Source of the DNA: Companilactobacillus pabuli
Lineage (GTDB): Bacteria; Bacillota; Bacilli; Lactobacillales; Lactobacillaceae
Direction: 5' to 3'
Assembly (NCBI RefSeq): GCF_014058425.1
Contig: NZ_CP049366.1
Location: forward strand, 992,001-1,056,000
Length of the DNA: 64,000 nucleotides
Each line of letters begins with the position of its first letter. Position 1 is the stretch's first letter. Made by a program: the position numbers and the translations under genes. This document shows, in pieces, positions 27,066 to 35,300 of the stretch. The notes beneath the pieces were generated by a model. That model had not been told where the DNA came from, searched no databases, and worked only from the letters and a program-made list of their open reading frames with translations.

Positions 27066-27445
27066 GTCAATCTAGGGTAGATAATAATAAATGTTTTACG
27101 AAAACTTAAAATCAAAGGTAAAAAATAAAAAGGGAAACAAACCTTGATATGACGGGGATCTGAAAAAGGGAGGACGGGATTAAAACTGTATTTCGGGCTA
27201 AAAAGGGACTATATGACGATCAAGTGATGTCTGAGAGACGCATTCTATGATTATTTAATGATGAACTGTTCATTTAAAATAGTGAAAAACTCAATAAATC
27301 AATCAGAATGTAATGCATATTTGAAATGAAATAATTGTTTAAATAATATGTTTTACGAAAACATAACTCAAAAAACCAAAAACAAAAAATTATGACACAA
27401 AAAGCGTTAAAATCAAAGAATAGGGACAAAAGAAGGGGGCAAACA
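27066..27445 (+). other. Long intergenic region with paired palindromes, otherwise unexplained
   Basis: No gene is visible in these ~380 bases. ATGTTTTACGAAAACTT (27091-27107) and ATGTTTTACGAAAACAT (27348-27364) are near-identical palindromes 257 bases apart. Between them is a G-rich stretch (27120-27240) with two ATATGACG direct repeats. I could not fit it to a riboswitch family. The second palindrome probably belongs to the promoter region of the next gene. Confidence 0.5.
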
Positions 27446-28312
27446 ATGAAAAAAGTAGCAATTATTTCGGACATTTCGGACATTCACGGCAATCTTACCG
27501 CCTTTTCTCAAGTCATTAAAGATGCAGAAAAGCAAAGGGTAGATGAATATTGGTTTTTAGGTGACCTACTCATGCCTGGTCCTGGTGCAGAGTCTATTTT
27601 GGAACTACTCAATCAAATCAATACTACCCAATTCATTCGTGGCAATTGGGACGATTTCCTATTTGAAAATATTTTGAGTGTCAGCAAAGAATATATCAAT
27701 AAACCCCAAACCACCTATATGATTGAGTTAATCAAATACGTAAAGAATCACCTTGACCCTAAATATATCCAACAAGTCCAGCAATGGCCTATTTCAAAAA
27801 ATATCAACTTTGAAGGCTTAAATATCCTTTTAACGCACAATCATCCAAAGAAAAACTTTGGACACGAATTGCTTCCATATGAAGATCAAGCCAACTTCGA
27901 TGAGTTATTATTCAACAAACCTTACGACCTCGCAATATATGCTAATGTGCATCATCAATTAATGAGAACTAGCTCCCAAGATCAATTGGTTATTAATCCC
28001 GGCTCAATTGGCCAACCATATACTGCTTGGAAAAAATTCCGTGCTGACAGACGCGCTCAGTATGCAGTTTTAAGTTTTGATCAAGGACTTGTCGATGTAA
28101 ACTTCAGAAAAGTCGCATACTCAATTGATGACGAATTAAAAATCGCCGAAGAAAATGATTTACCATTTCGTGAGCTGTATCAACGACTATTTGCTGAAGG
28201 AATAACTTTTACGCACGATGATGATGCTTTAAATGAACAAATTGAGAAGCATGATTATAAGTCTGATGCACTTGAATATCTGAAGAATTTAGAATCTTCT
28301 CAAGATCTCTAA
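27446..28312 (+). CDS. Calcineurin-like metallophosphoesterase with a duplicated SDI in motif I
   Basis: A 288-residue cytosolic phosphoesterase. Metal-binding motifs are SDIHGN (motif I), WFLGDLL (motif II, GD), IRGNWDD (motif III, GNxD), LTHNHP and NPGSIGQP. The frame is open to 27392, but the ATG at 27446 follows GGGGG at the right distance. Motif I reads IISDISDIHGN rather than the usual IISDIHGN because TCGGACATT is tandemly repeated at 27467-27484. The substrate is unknown. A terminator overlaps the stop codon. Confidence 0.88.
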   Translation: MKKVAIISDISDIHGNLTAFSQVIKDAEKQRVDEYWFLGDLLMPGPGAESILELLNQINTTQFIRGNWDDFLFENILSVSKEYINKPQTTYMIELIKYVKNHLDPKYIQQVQQWPISKNINFEGLNILLTHNHPKKNFGHELLPYEDQANFDELLFNKPYDLAIYANVHHQLMRTSSQDQLVINPGSIGQPYTAWKKFRADRRAQYAVLSFDQGLVDVNFRKVAYSIDDELKIAEENDLPFRELYQRLFAEGITFTHDDDALNEQIEKHDYKSDALEYLKNLESSQDL

Positions 28313-28329
28313 TTTAGAGGTTCTTTTTC
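28303..28329 (+). terminator. Terminator overlapping the phosphoesterase stop
   Basis: AGA.CTCTA pairs with TAGAG.TCT around AATT, with a following T run. Confidence 0.7.
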
Positions 28330-28341
28330 TTCAAATACACA

Positions 28342-28369
28342 ACTTCGTATAATATATATTATGTAACCT
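28342..28369. other. dif: dif-like XerC/XerD recombination site
   Basis: ACTTCGTATAA - TATATA - TTATGTAACCT has the XerC arm, 6-bp centre and XerD arm layout. Compared with the B. subtilis dif sequence as I recall it (XerC arm ACTTCCTAGAA, centre TATATA, XerD arm TTATGTAAACT), 25 of 28 bases agree and the centre is identical. It lies between two intrinsic terminators in a gene-free stretch. Genes to the left are mostly on the + strand and those to the right mostly on the -, as expected at the replication terminus. Confidence 0.8.
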
Positions 28370-28371
28370 TA

Positions 28372-28413
28372 AATATCAAAATCCGATTTAACTACTGGAT
28401 TTTGGTATTTTTT
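28372..28413 (+). terminator. Terminator directly right of the dif-like site
   Basis: AATATCAAAATCC pairs with GGATTTTGGTATT (one G-T), followed by TTTTTT. Confidence 0.85.
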
Positions 28414-28438
28414 GTTCTGCTCTATTTTTTTGGCTTGG

Positions 28439-28477
28439 ATTGCTTAATTATGATTTTAAATTTGATACTTGTAATTC
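28439..28477. repeat. Intergenic repeat A, copy 1
   Basis: This stretch, ending ATGATTTTAAATTTGATACT and a few more bases, closely matches 35549-35587 (about 31 of 38 positions). Neither copy lies in a gene. The function is unknown. Confidence 0.5.
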
Positions 28478-28514
28478 TTTTTAGAATACATTGGTTCTTA
28501 GTTTATTTCTTCGT

Positions 28515-28559
28515 AACAAAACAAAAAGCAAAATCTGTGATGAGTCTACAGATTTTGCT
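28515..28559 (-). terminator. Dispersed terminator repeat, copy 1
   Basis: AGCAAAATCTGT pairs with ACAGATTTTGCT; on the - strand it is followed by TTTTTGTTTTGTT. It can end transcripts of the - strand oxidoreductase operon. Near-identical copies occur at 32124-32168 and 37771-37812, with similar loop and tail. Confidence 0.75.
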
Positions 28560-28737
28560 ACGTTTTAAATAGTAATTATAAGGTAAATAATTTGATCACT
28601 TAGTCATTGAACTATGAGAAATGCATTTGAACAAGATTTGCTCTAAATAAATGAATTTTTACTTCTAACCCGTAATTTTAAAAAATATATGTGCACGTTC
28701 ACATATATATCAAGTATATCAAGAAATAAGAATCTAA
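28560..28737. other. Gene-free stretch between the terminator repeat and the oxidoreductase operon
   Basis: AT-rich, with a palindromic ATATATGTGCACGTTCACATATATA-type inverted repeat at about 28685-28709. It may be a cruciform or operator site; no gene is seen. Confidence 0.4.
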
Positions 28738-29700
28738 CTAATTAATATTCATATCTTTTTCCCATTCACCACGAGTATTTACTTGTGCTAAATCTCCAAA
28801 TTTTTCGAGCATATTCATTTCTTCATTAGATAGTCTTATATTAGTAACTTTTATTTCATCATCAATATATTTAGATTTAGTGATGCCAATAATTGGTGTT
28901 GTACCTTTTTGAATAGCCCAAGCTGTCGCAATATCAGCTGCTGAAGCTTGATGTTTTTCTGCAATGATCTTCAAACTGTTATTTAATGATTCTAAGTTTT
29001 GCATCATTGGATTATAGATTTCTGCTCGAGTACTTCCCTCAGGAAATGGATGAGAAGAATCATATTTTCCAGTCAAGGCTCCTTGTTCTAAGACCATGTA
29101 TGAATAGAAGTCAATATTGTTTTCTTGGCAGTATTCAATTAAACCAGCCTTTTCAGAACTTCTGTATAACAAACTATAATGGTTTTGGATTGCATCAATC
29201 TTATATCCAGCTTCGCCTAGTATCTCATTGACTTGTTTGATCTCTTGAAGATTGTGATTAGAAACTCCAACATGTTTAATTTTTCCTTCTTTTAAAAGTG
29301 GAATCAAATATGGAGTCCATTTTTCTACATCTTTAGGGTTATGAATCCAATATAGATCAATATAATCTGTATTCAGTCTTTTAAGACTTCCCTCTAACAT
29401 TGTTTCTACAGGATTTTCAACGTCTTCAGCGATTTGTGGAGTAAATTTTGTTGATAATTGGTAATCGTTACGATCATATTGCTTTAAAACTTCTCCTAGA
29501 ACTTGTTCCGAATGTCCCATGCCGTAAACAGCAGCTGTGTCCCACATAGTAAAACCAGCTTTGATTGCCTTACTAGCAACTTTTTGAAGGTCATTTTTTT
29601 CTAATTTACTGCCGAAATATCCATTTCCTAATTCGCCAGTATCTCCCCATGCCCAAGTTCCAATAACAATTTTTGGTGTTTCTAATTTCTTATTTTTCAT
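28738..29700 (-). CDS. Aldo/keto reductase
   Basis: A 320-residue NADPH-dependent reductase of the YghZ/Tas-type branch. The tetrad Asp and Tyr are in [11 protein letters not shown] (~53-63), the Lys in LSTKF (~83) and the His in WIHNPKD (~119). The tail has the cofactor-binding [12 protein letters not shown] pattern. It is the last gene of the operon SDR-acetyltransferase-AKR, overlapping the acetyltransferase end by 11 bases. A LysR gene is divergent to the operon. The substrate is unknown; reduction of aldehydes is likely. Confidence 0.92.
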   Translation of the reverse strand: MKNKKLETPKIVIGTWAWGDTGELGNGYFGSKLEKNDLQKVASKAIKAGFTMWDTAAVYGMGHSEQVLGEVLKQYDRNDYQLSTKFTPQIAEDVENPVETMLEGSLKRLNTDYIDLYWIHNPKDVEKWTPYLIPLLKEGKIKHVGVSNHNLQEIKQVNEILGEAGYKIDAIQNHYSLLYRSSEKAGLIEYCQENNIDFYSYMVLEQGALTGKYDSSHPFPEGSTRAEIYNPMMQNLESLNNSLKIIAEKHQASAADIATAWAIQKGTTPIIGITKSKYIDDEIKVTNIRLSNEEMNMLEKFGDLAQVNTRGEWEKDMNIN

Positions 29701-30289
29701 TTCTATTTCCTCTTTTATTTTCGTTTTCTAATTTTTTAATTACTTTTGCGGGATTGCCTACAACAACTGCGTTATCTGGTACATCTTTTGTGACCACTGA
29801 GCCAGCTCCAACAATGGAATTCTTACCAATTGTGATACCAGGAAGAACTATTGCTCCGGCACCGATCCAAGAGTTCTTCTTTAAATGAACGCTTTTGGGT
29901 ATTAAATTTCGTCTATTTTTTTCATTCTGATCATGATTGATTGAAATAATGATGGCTTTAGGACCAATCAAAACATTATCTTCTATGTTTACTCCACCTA
30001 GAGAAACCATATTGACGTTTTTATTTATATAAATGTTTTTTCCAAGATTAACTTGTGGTCCAAAATCCACATTGAATGGTGGCATAATAGTTAGATTTTC
30101 ATTTTTTTGTTCAAATAATTCGTCAAGTAAACTCTGGCTTTCTTCATAAGAGTGAGTAGTTTGATTGTACTTTCTCAGAATTTCAATATCTTTTTGAACG
30201 ATAGGCTCTAATTCGTCATATTCGCTACTGTTATAAATAATCGTTTGCCCTTTTAATGCATCTTTAAATACTTTTAAGCTTTCTGCCAT
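29690..30289 (-). CDS. Hexapeptide-repeat O-acetyltransferase (maltose/galactoside type)
   Basis: A 199-residue left-handed beta-helix acetyltransferase that moves an acetyl group from acetyl-CoA to a sugar or other hydroxyl. Hexapeptide repeats run from about residue 70 to the end, with the catalytic-site block ISINHDQN (His ~117) and [31 protein letters not shown]. The tail ([12 protein letters not shown]) is charged and overlaps the AKR gene start. It begins 5 bases after the SDR stop. The acceptor is unknown. Confidence 0.9.
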   Translation of the reverse strand: MAESLKVFKDALKGQTIIYNSSEYDELEPIVQKDIEILRKYNQTTHSYEESQSLLDELFEQKNENLTIMPPFNVDFGPQVNLGKNIYINKNVNMVSLGGVNIEDNVLIGPKAIIISINHDQNEKNRRNLIPKSVHLKKNSWIGAGAIVLPGITIGKNSIVGAGSVVTKDVPDNAVVVGNPAKVIKKLENENKRGNRNEK

Positions 30290-30294
30290 TAAAA

Positions 30295-31035
30295 TCAGAC
30301 CCTTTGCTCAGAAGGACGAATAACAATATCACTGATAGCCACCCTTTGTGGTGTATCGATAGCGAAGACAACTGCACTTGCAACGTCACTAGTGATCAAT
30401 GAGTTATTTGGTTGCTTCCATGATTCTACTAATTCTTTAGCTTGATTTTCATCTTTGGTCGTTTTATACAAATTGGTTTGAACTGCTCCAGGGGAAATGA
30501 TTGTTGAACGAATATGATTATCTAGTTCTTCTTGTCGTAAACCTTCCATGATTGCTCTCACAGCAAACTTTGTACCGGCATATACAGCTGAATCTGGATA
30601 TACAACGTGACCAGCTACAGAATCAGTTGCTAATATATGACCAAAACCTTGTTTATGCATAACAGGCAGAACTGCAGAAATTCCATTTAGGACACCCATG
30701 ACGTTGATATCAAGCATTTGTTTCCACTCATCTCGTCTATCATCACGTAATTTTGATAGTGGCATAATTCCCGCATTGTTATAAAGCGCATCAACCTTTT
30801 TAAACTTTTGAACAGCTAAATCAACGATCTTTTTCATATCGTCTATTTTTGTAACATCAATGAACATGAAAGCAATTTGATCCTTTGGCAATTTATCTGC
30901 AAGCTCTTTTAAAGGTTCAAGTCTTCTTGATCCAAAGACCACATTAGCACCGGCTGATACTAATTGTTTTACTGTTTCTGCACCAATACCACTCGATGCT
31001 CCTGTAACGATAATTGTTTTATTTTTTAAACTCAT
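30295..31035 (-). CDS. Short-chain dehydrogenase/reductase
   Basis: A 246-residue classical SDR. The NAD(P) motif is TGASSGIG (~11-18), with NNAG (~87-90) and an Arg pair (GSRRLE) that favours NADPH. The catalytic Ser lies in DSVAGHV and the YxxxK in YAGTK. It is the first gene of the operon facing the LysR gene at 31158. It closely resembles the SDRs at 60359 and 49807 in this window (shared NVMGVLNG and [12 protein letters not shown]), so these are paralogues. Confidence 0.93.
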   Translation of the reverse strand: MSLKNKTIIVTGASSGIGAETVKQLVSAGANVVFGSRRLEPLKELADKLPKDQIAFMFIDVTKIDDMKKIVDLAVQKFKKVDALYNNAGIMPLSKLRDDRRDEWKQMLDINVMGVLNGISAVLPVMHKQGFGHILATDSVAGHVVYPDSAVYAGTKFAVRAIMEGLRQEELDNHIRSTIISPGAVQTNLYKTTKDENQAKELVESWKQPNNSLITSDVASAVVFAIDTPQRVAISDIVIRPSEQRV

Positions 31036-31157
31036 AATTTTTTCCTTTCGAATTCTTTCTTTCGTAACTCTATGCCTAAGATTATATGGGTTGACACTAG
31101 TAATGTCTAATACCTATAATGAAAAAATAGGTCTAACTAAAAGGCAGAGGAAAAAAC

Positions 31158-32042
31158 ATGGAAATAAGAGTTTTAAAATATTTTTTAGCAGTTACACAGG
31201 AAAAGAATATGAATAAGGCTGCTCAGTTATTACACATTTCTCAACCTACAATATCTCGACAGCTTAAAGCATTGGAAGATGAATTAGGAACTCAGCTTTT
31301 TATACGTGGAAATAGAGAGATTACTTTGACTGAAGACGGCAAATATTTAGTAGATAAGGCTAAACAAATCATTACTTTGTCTGATCAAGCGGAGTTAAAT
31401 ATTGGAAATGAACCTTCTTCAATCAGTGGAAGAGTCATCATTGGTTGTAATGAGACACCTAGTGTTAAATATTTGGCCGAAGCGACTAAGAAAATTAATA
31501 ATGATTACCCTAATATACTCATCGATTTTGTCAGTACGAATGCTGATACGATCAAAAAGTCATTAGATAATGGAATTTTTGATTTTGGAATCATTCTTTC
31601 ACCAACGGATAATAAGAATTATAGTTTTTTAAATCTTCCGGGCAATCAAGAATGGGGACTCTTTATACCCAAAAATGATGACTTGGCAAAGAAAGAATCA
31701 ATAAATAAGAATGATTTATTAGCATCGAATTTAATAATTTCTCGACAACCTGAATTTACTAATACGCTGAATAAATGGATTGGCAGTAATCAAGAAAAAT
31801 TAAAAGTAACGGCACTATACGATTTGCTTTATAACGCCCTACTCTTTGTTGAATCTGGAGTTGGATATGCACTTGGCGTAGGACGTACAATCAATACAAT
31901 CGGAACTGATCTAGTTTTTCGCCCACTATATCCACATTTGAAGTCTTCAAGTAGTTTGATTTGGTTGAAGAACGTTAATATGTCTTCGGCTGCTAAAGTC
32001 GTTTTAAAGCAGATGTATGATGAAGTTGAAACAAACAAATAA
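31158..32042 (+). CDS. LysR-type regulator divergent to the SDR operon
   Basis: A 294-residue LysR protein. The helix-turn-helix is KNMNKAAQLLHISQPTISRQLKALEDELG (~15-43), and the effector domain starts at ISGRVIIGCNETPS. The ATG follows GCAGAGGAAAAA. It is a clear paralogue of the LysR proteins at 61707 and 54231. In the 122-base divergent gap, ATACCTAT and ATAGGT form an inverted repeat near 31110-31131 of the LysR T-N11-A type. It most likely activates the SDR-acetyltransferase-AKR operon in response to an unknown small molecule. Confidence 0.92.
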   Translation: MEIRVLKYFLAVTQEKNMNKAAQLLHISQPTISRQLKALEDELGTQLFIRGNREITLTEDGKYLVDKAKQIITLSDQAELNIGNEPSSISGRVIIGCNETPSVKYLAEATKKINNDYPNILIDFVSTNADTIKKSLDNGIFDFGIILSPTDNKNYSFLNLPGNQEWGLFIPKNDDLAKKESINKNDLLASNLIISRQPEFTNTLNKWIGSNQEKLKVTALYDLLYNALLFVESGVGYALGVGRTINTIGTDLVFRPLYPHLKSSSSLIWLKNVNMSSAAKVVLKQMYDEVETNK

Positions 32043-32123
32043 TGATTATAGGTATTAAATTGAATAAAAAGCCAACATATTTGATGCTTTTTAGATATAT
32101 TAGTTACTGTTTTATTTTTTCAC

Positions 32124-32168
32124 AACAAAACAAAAAGCAAAACCTGTAATGAATCTACAGACTTTGCT
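32124..32168 (-). terminator. Dispersed terminator repeat, copy 2
   Basis: The same stem, loop and AAACAAAA flank as the copy at 28515, with a few compensating changes. It lies between the LysR gene (+) and the small membrane protein gene (-). Confidence 0.7.
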
Positions 32169-32188
32169 CTGATTTATCAGACTTCCTT

Positions 32189-32581
32189 TTAAATAAAATT
32201 TTTAACATAACTAGTTAATAACGATATAGCCAATATTATTAAAATAATTAGAGGTATTAAAATTGTTTTGTTTGCTAGATTGTCCTTGGTGTATCCAACT
32301 AGACCGGCTCCAGTTATAAAACAAAACATCAAAGCAAATATCTGTATGGCATTCTGTCTAGCTGTTTCCGCATGAGAAACAGATTCATCAAAAACTGCTT
32401 CGGCTAATACCCTTAGATTACTTGTCATTGTTAGCGGTGTGAACGTTTGACCTCGTACTTTTCTAAATTCTTCCAGTTCTCCCGCTACTGTCATCGATAA
32501 AAACATGGCCGCTATTTCAGTATTTCCTAACATATCTAAGAAATTGGATATTGAAATTTTCCCTCCATATTTTTTCCTCAT
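32189..32581 (-). CDS. Small membrane protein of unknown function
   Basis: I do not recognise this 130-residue protein. The N-terminal ~80 residues look soluble (LGNTEIAAMFLSMTVAGELEEF). Two hydrophobic segments follow at ~82-98 and ~107-125, then a short basic tail. GGAGGG occurs inside the first codons rather than before the ATG, so the start is uncertain and the gene may be truncated at its 5' end. It is preceded by the terminator at 32614-32648, so it must have its own promoter in a gap of only ~35 bases. Confidence 0.55.
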   Translation of the reverse strand: MRKKYGGKISISNFLDMLGNTEIAAMFLSMTVAGELEEFRKVRGQTFTPLTMTSNLRVLAEAVFDESVSHAETARQNAIQIFALMFCFITGAGLVGYTKDNLANKTILIPLIILIILAISLLTSYVKNFI

Positions 32582-32613
32582 TCTGATTTAAATTTGAACA
32601 AAATACATAAACT

Positions 32614-32648
32614 AAAAGCCAGAACAGGACTACCTGCTCTGGCTTTTG
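32614..32648. terminator. Bidirectional terminator after the flavoprotein gene
   Basis: AAAAGCCAGA-CAGG pairs with CCTG-CTGGCTTTT; A and T runs flank both sides. Confidence 0.85.
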
Positions 32649-32660
32649 CTGTCAAATCAC

Positions 32661-33986
32661 TTATCTTGATTGCCAAATTCCATATAAGTCACTAGCTTGG
32701 CTAGGATAAGCAAATAATTGTTGTTGTAAATCATCAGCACTGACATGTTGTTGAATTAGTAATGATAAGTAATCAACTAATTGATCTGCATCTTGACTCA
32801 AAACTTCTGCTCCAACGATTTGTTGATTACCTTTATTGAAAATGATTTTTAGTTTTGCTAAATCATCACCATTACGGGCATACGTTTGCCAATTCTTTAT
32901 ATCCATCGTTTTTACTTCTAGTTCAGGCTTATCAGCAGCTTTTTGTGTACTAATTCCTACTTGTCCTAACTTAGGTATGCTGAATACAGTCAAGGCAGGT
33001 GTTGGATATTTAATTGGAAATTGTACTGGCTTCTGTAAGTTATTGCCTAAGTATTTACCTTGATAGATAGCGTAATTACTTAGTTTAGGGACAGGGGCAT
33101 CACAACAATCACCAAGTGCAAAAATTTGAGGATTGCTGGTCTTTAGTCTTTCATCAACTTTGATACCTAGTGGACCAAATTTTACACCAGCGACCGATAA
33201 ATTCAAATCTTCTGTATTTGGTACCCTTCCAGCAACACAGTAAATGGCTTTTGTTTCGAATTGATCTTGATTTGTAGTTACTTGGTAAGAACCAGATGAT
33301 AGTTCAGTAATATTTTGGATGGTATTATCAAATTTAAACACTACCCCAGCATTCTCCAAGCGACTAATTAGAGTTTGAACTAAACCTTGATCAAAAATCC
33401 TTAATGCCATTCGATTATGTTGAACGATTGTTACTTTCGTTCCTGCTTCCGTAGCTATACTAGCCAATGCGAATGCGATGATTCCTGCACCAACAATCGT
33501 TATCTTGTCAGGTAGATTAGAGGCCTTTAGAAAACTAGCACTGTGTTCCATATATTGACTTCCAGGGAACTCTAATTTTCTAGGGCGAGCACCAGTTGCT
33601 AAGACAATCGTTTTAGCTTGGTACCTTTGACCATGAACTAAAATTGTATTTGAATTTACAAAAGTCGCGTGACCTTCGATAGTTGTTATTCCTGCATTGA
33701 CCAAATTATTTCCGTACCGTTGATTAGCAGCCAAAACCACTTTGGCACTATGACTTGCCATTTCTGACCAACTAAGTGGTGCGACATCTTTTACTAACTG
33801 AGTCATCCGAAAATGTGTTTCAGCGCTAGCTAACAATGCACGTTTTGGAGTACTACCACGGTTGATTGTTGTTCCACCCCAGTCACGTTCTTCAACGATG
33901 GCTACTTTAAATCCACGACTGGCCAAATTTAAAGCGACAGAACCGCCACCTACTCCGCCTCCAATAACTAGAACATCATATTGCAT
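32661..33986 (-). CDS. Pyridine nucleotide-disulfide oxidoreductase-like flavoprotein without the redox cysteines
   Basis: A 441-residue FAD/NAD(P) protein of the dihydrolipoamide dehydrogenase family. The FAD motif is VIGGGVGGGS (~7-16), the NAD motif VGAGIIAFALAS, the second FAD motif FALGDCCDAP. The active-site segment reads GGTTINRGSTPKR, so the usual CxxxxC is Thr40-Ser45, and the C-terminal His of HPxxxE is Tyr (FAYPSQASD). It cannot use the normal disulfide relay. The ATG at 33986 is chosen for AGGAG 8 bases upstream. It follows oxdC by 10 bases in one operon. Confidence 0.88.
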   Translation of the reverse strand: MQYDVLVIGGGVGGGSVALNLASRGFKVAIVEERDWGGTTINRGSTPKRALLASAETHFRMTQLVKDVAPLSWSEMASHSAKVVLAANQRYGNNLVNAGITTIEGHATFVNSNTILVHGQRYQAKTIVLATGARPRKLEFPGSQYMEHSASFLKASNLPDKITIVGAGIIAFALASIATEAGTKVTIVQHNRMALRIFDQGLVQTLISRLENAGVVFKFDNTIQNITELSSGSYQVTTNQDQFETKAIYCVAGRVPNTEDLNLSVAGVKFGPLGIKVDERLKTSNPQIFALGDCCDAPVPKLSNYAIYQGKYLGNNLQKPVQFPIKYPTPALTVFSIPKLGQVGISTQKAADKPELEVKTMDIKNWQTYARNGDDLAKLKIIFNKGNQQIVGAEVLSQDADQLVDYLSLLIQQHVSADDLQQQLFAYPSQASDLYGIWQSR

Positions 33987-33996
33987 CTGATCACTC

Positions 33997-35229
33997 CTAT
34001 TTGAAGACTTGTCCGGCTTTATATTGAAGATCTTGAGGGGTCTCCTCAGTAGAACTTTCAACATTCTTCTTTGAATGGCTTTGATCATACCAAACTACTG
34101 CGGCTTCTTCTTTAGGAAATTGTTCAACTGTTTCTGGACTGATATTCAAATGATCAGAAACCATTTGTGTTGGTGAAGTTGCCAACCATTTGTTTAGAGA
34201 AATATCTGAATAAATAGGATTCTTGAATACTTCTAGGAAGATCAAAGGTTCATCACCGATATTCTGGATATAGTGTCCGGCAACTATTGGAATTACACCA
34301 ACGTCTCCAGCTTGAAAATTAAAGGTTCTAGCAAGTGAGGCAGAATTGAAAACACCCACTTTGGCGTGTCCTTGAACAAAGTAATCCCATTCTTCTGACT
34401 TAGGGTGCCAGTGAAGTTCACGCATACCACCTGGTTGAATTTCTACGATTGCAGCTGAAATTGTTTGTGCAACTGGGAAAACTTTTGAATCAATGATCCA
34501 GACCTTACCAGCTTCGAACTCGTGTGGTTTCAGATCGTTCATATGGAATGTAAATGGTGAAGGTACGTCGCCATTTGGATTGTTCTTTTTAACTTCAGAA
34601 ATTGGGCCTGGGACTTCACCATTGAAGATGTATTTTTCCTTACCAGGCAAGTTGGCTAATACACTTTCATCAACTTTGAAATTAGCGGCAATAATATCCT
34701 TTGGAGTATGGGCTAACCAATCAGTTAGTAAGAAGGTATTATTTTCAGAGAAATCAGGTTCACTGAATACAAGTAGGAATTCACAACCTTGATCCAAGGC
34801 TTGAATTGAATGAGGAATTCCGGCTTCAAAATTCCAAAGGTCTCCGGCATTGATATCATCAATAAAACTACGACCCTCGGCATCTAGCGCTGTTACTCTA
34901 GCATTTCCGGCAATCATGAAGGCCCATTCAGCTTCTTTATGCCAATGTAATTCTCTATATGCTCCTGGCTTCAAACACATATCGACTCCAGCTAAATCAT
35001 GTGAAGCTGGTAGTTCACGATTGGTAACTTCACGTGTCCAACCGCCTTCTTCAATCCTCATATGTGCATCAGAAAAGCTAAAACGTAGATTGGAAACTGT
35101 ACCATGATCAGTGATTGGTGGTACAAGCAAATCAGGGTTTTGTAAATCACGTTCGTAATTTCTAGGACCTCGATCAATCCAACCCGCATTATCGGCTGTA
35201 CGCTCAGGTTCAACTCTTCTATTTGACAT
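33997..35229 (-). CDS. oxdC: Oxalate decarboxylase (bicupin, OxdC)
   Basis: A 410-residue manganese bicupin that converts oxalate to formate and CO2 while consuming a proton. Metal ligands in the N-terminal cupin are His95, His97, Glu101 and His140; in the C-terminal cupin they are His273, His275, Glu280 and His319. The positions equal those I recall for B. subtilis OxdC. Arg92 and the flexible lid Ser161-Glu162-Asn-Asn-Thr165 are present; Glu162 marks decarboxylase rather than oxidase activity. There is no signal peptide. It is first in an operon with the flavoprotein; acid resistance is a likely role. Confidence 0.94.
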   Translation of the reverse strand: MSNRRVEPERTADNAGWIDRGPRNYERDLQNPDLLVPPITDHGTVSNLRFSFSDAHMRIEEGGWTREVTNRELPASHDLAGVDMCLKPGAYRELHWHKEAEWAFMIAGNARVTALDAEGRSFIDDINAGDLWNFEAGIPHSIQALDQGCEFLLVFSEPDFSENNTFLLTDWLAHTPKDIIAANFKVDESVLANLPGKEKYIFNGEVPGPISEVKKNNPNGDVPSPFTFHMNDLKPHEFEAGKVWIIDSKVFPVAQTISAAIVEIQPGGMRELHWHPKSEEWDYFVQGHAKVGVFNSASLARTFNFQAGDVGVIPIVAGHYIQNIGDEPLIFLEVFKNPIYSDISLNKWLATSPTQMVSDHLNISPETVEQFPKEEAAVVWYDQSHSKKNVESSTEETPQDLQYKAGQVFK

Positions 35230-35250
35230 TTTGTATACCGTCCTTTTTTT

Positions 35251-35300
35251 GATAACTCAACAGTATAGCAAACGATTTCAAAAGGCAAACGATAACTCAA
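35251..35300 (-). promoter_or_regulatory. oxdC upstream region with two sets of direct repeats
   Basis: GATAACTCAA occurs at 35251-35260 and 35291-35300, and GCAAACGAT at 35268-35276 and 35285-35293. On the - strand TATACT (35262-35267) is a likely -10 within this array. The repeats are good candidates for an activator or repressor site controlling oxdC. Confidence 0.5.

Noticed and set aside
28342-28369. loxP-like site (ACAACTTCGTATA resembles a loxP arm)
   Set aside because: Only one arm resembles loxP; the whole 28-mer fits dif far better, including the TATATA centre and XerD arm.
34493-34792. 99-codon open frame on the + strand
   Set aside because: Antisense to oxdC, with no start signal and no recognisable features.
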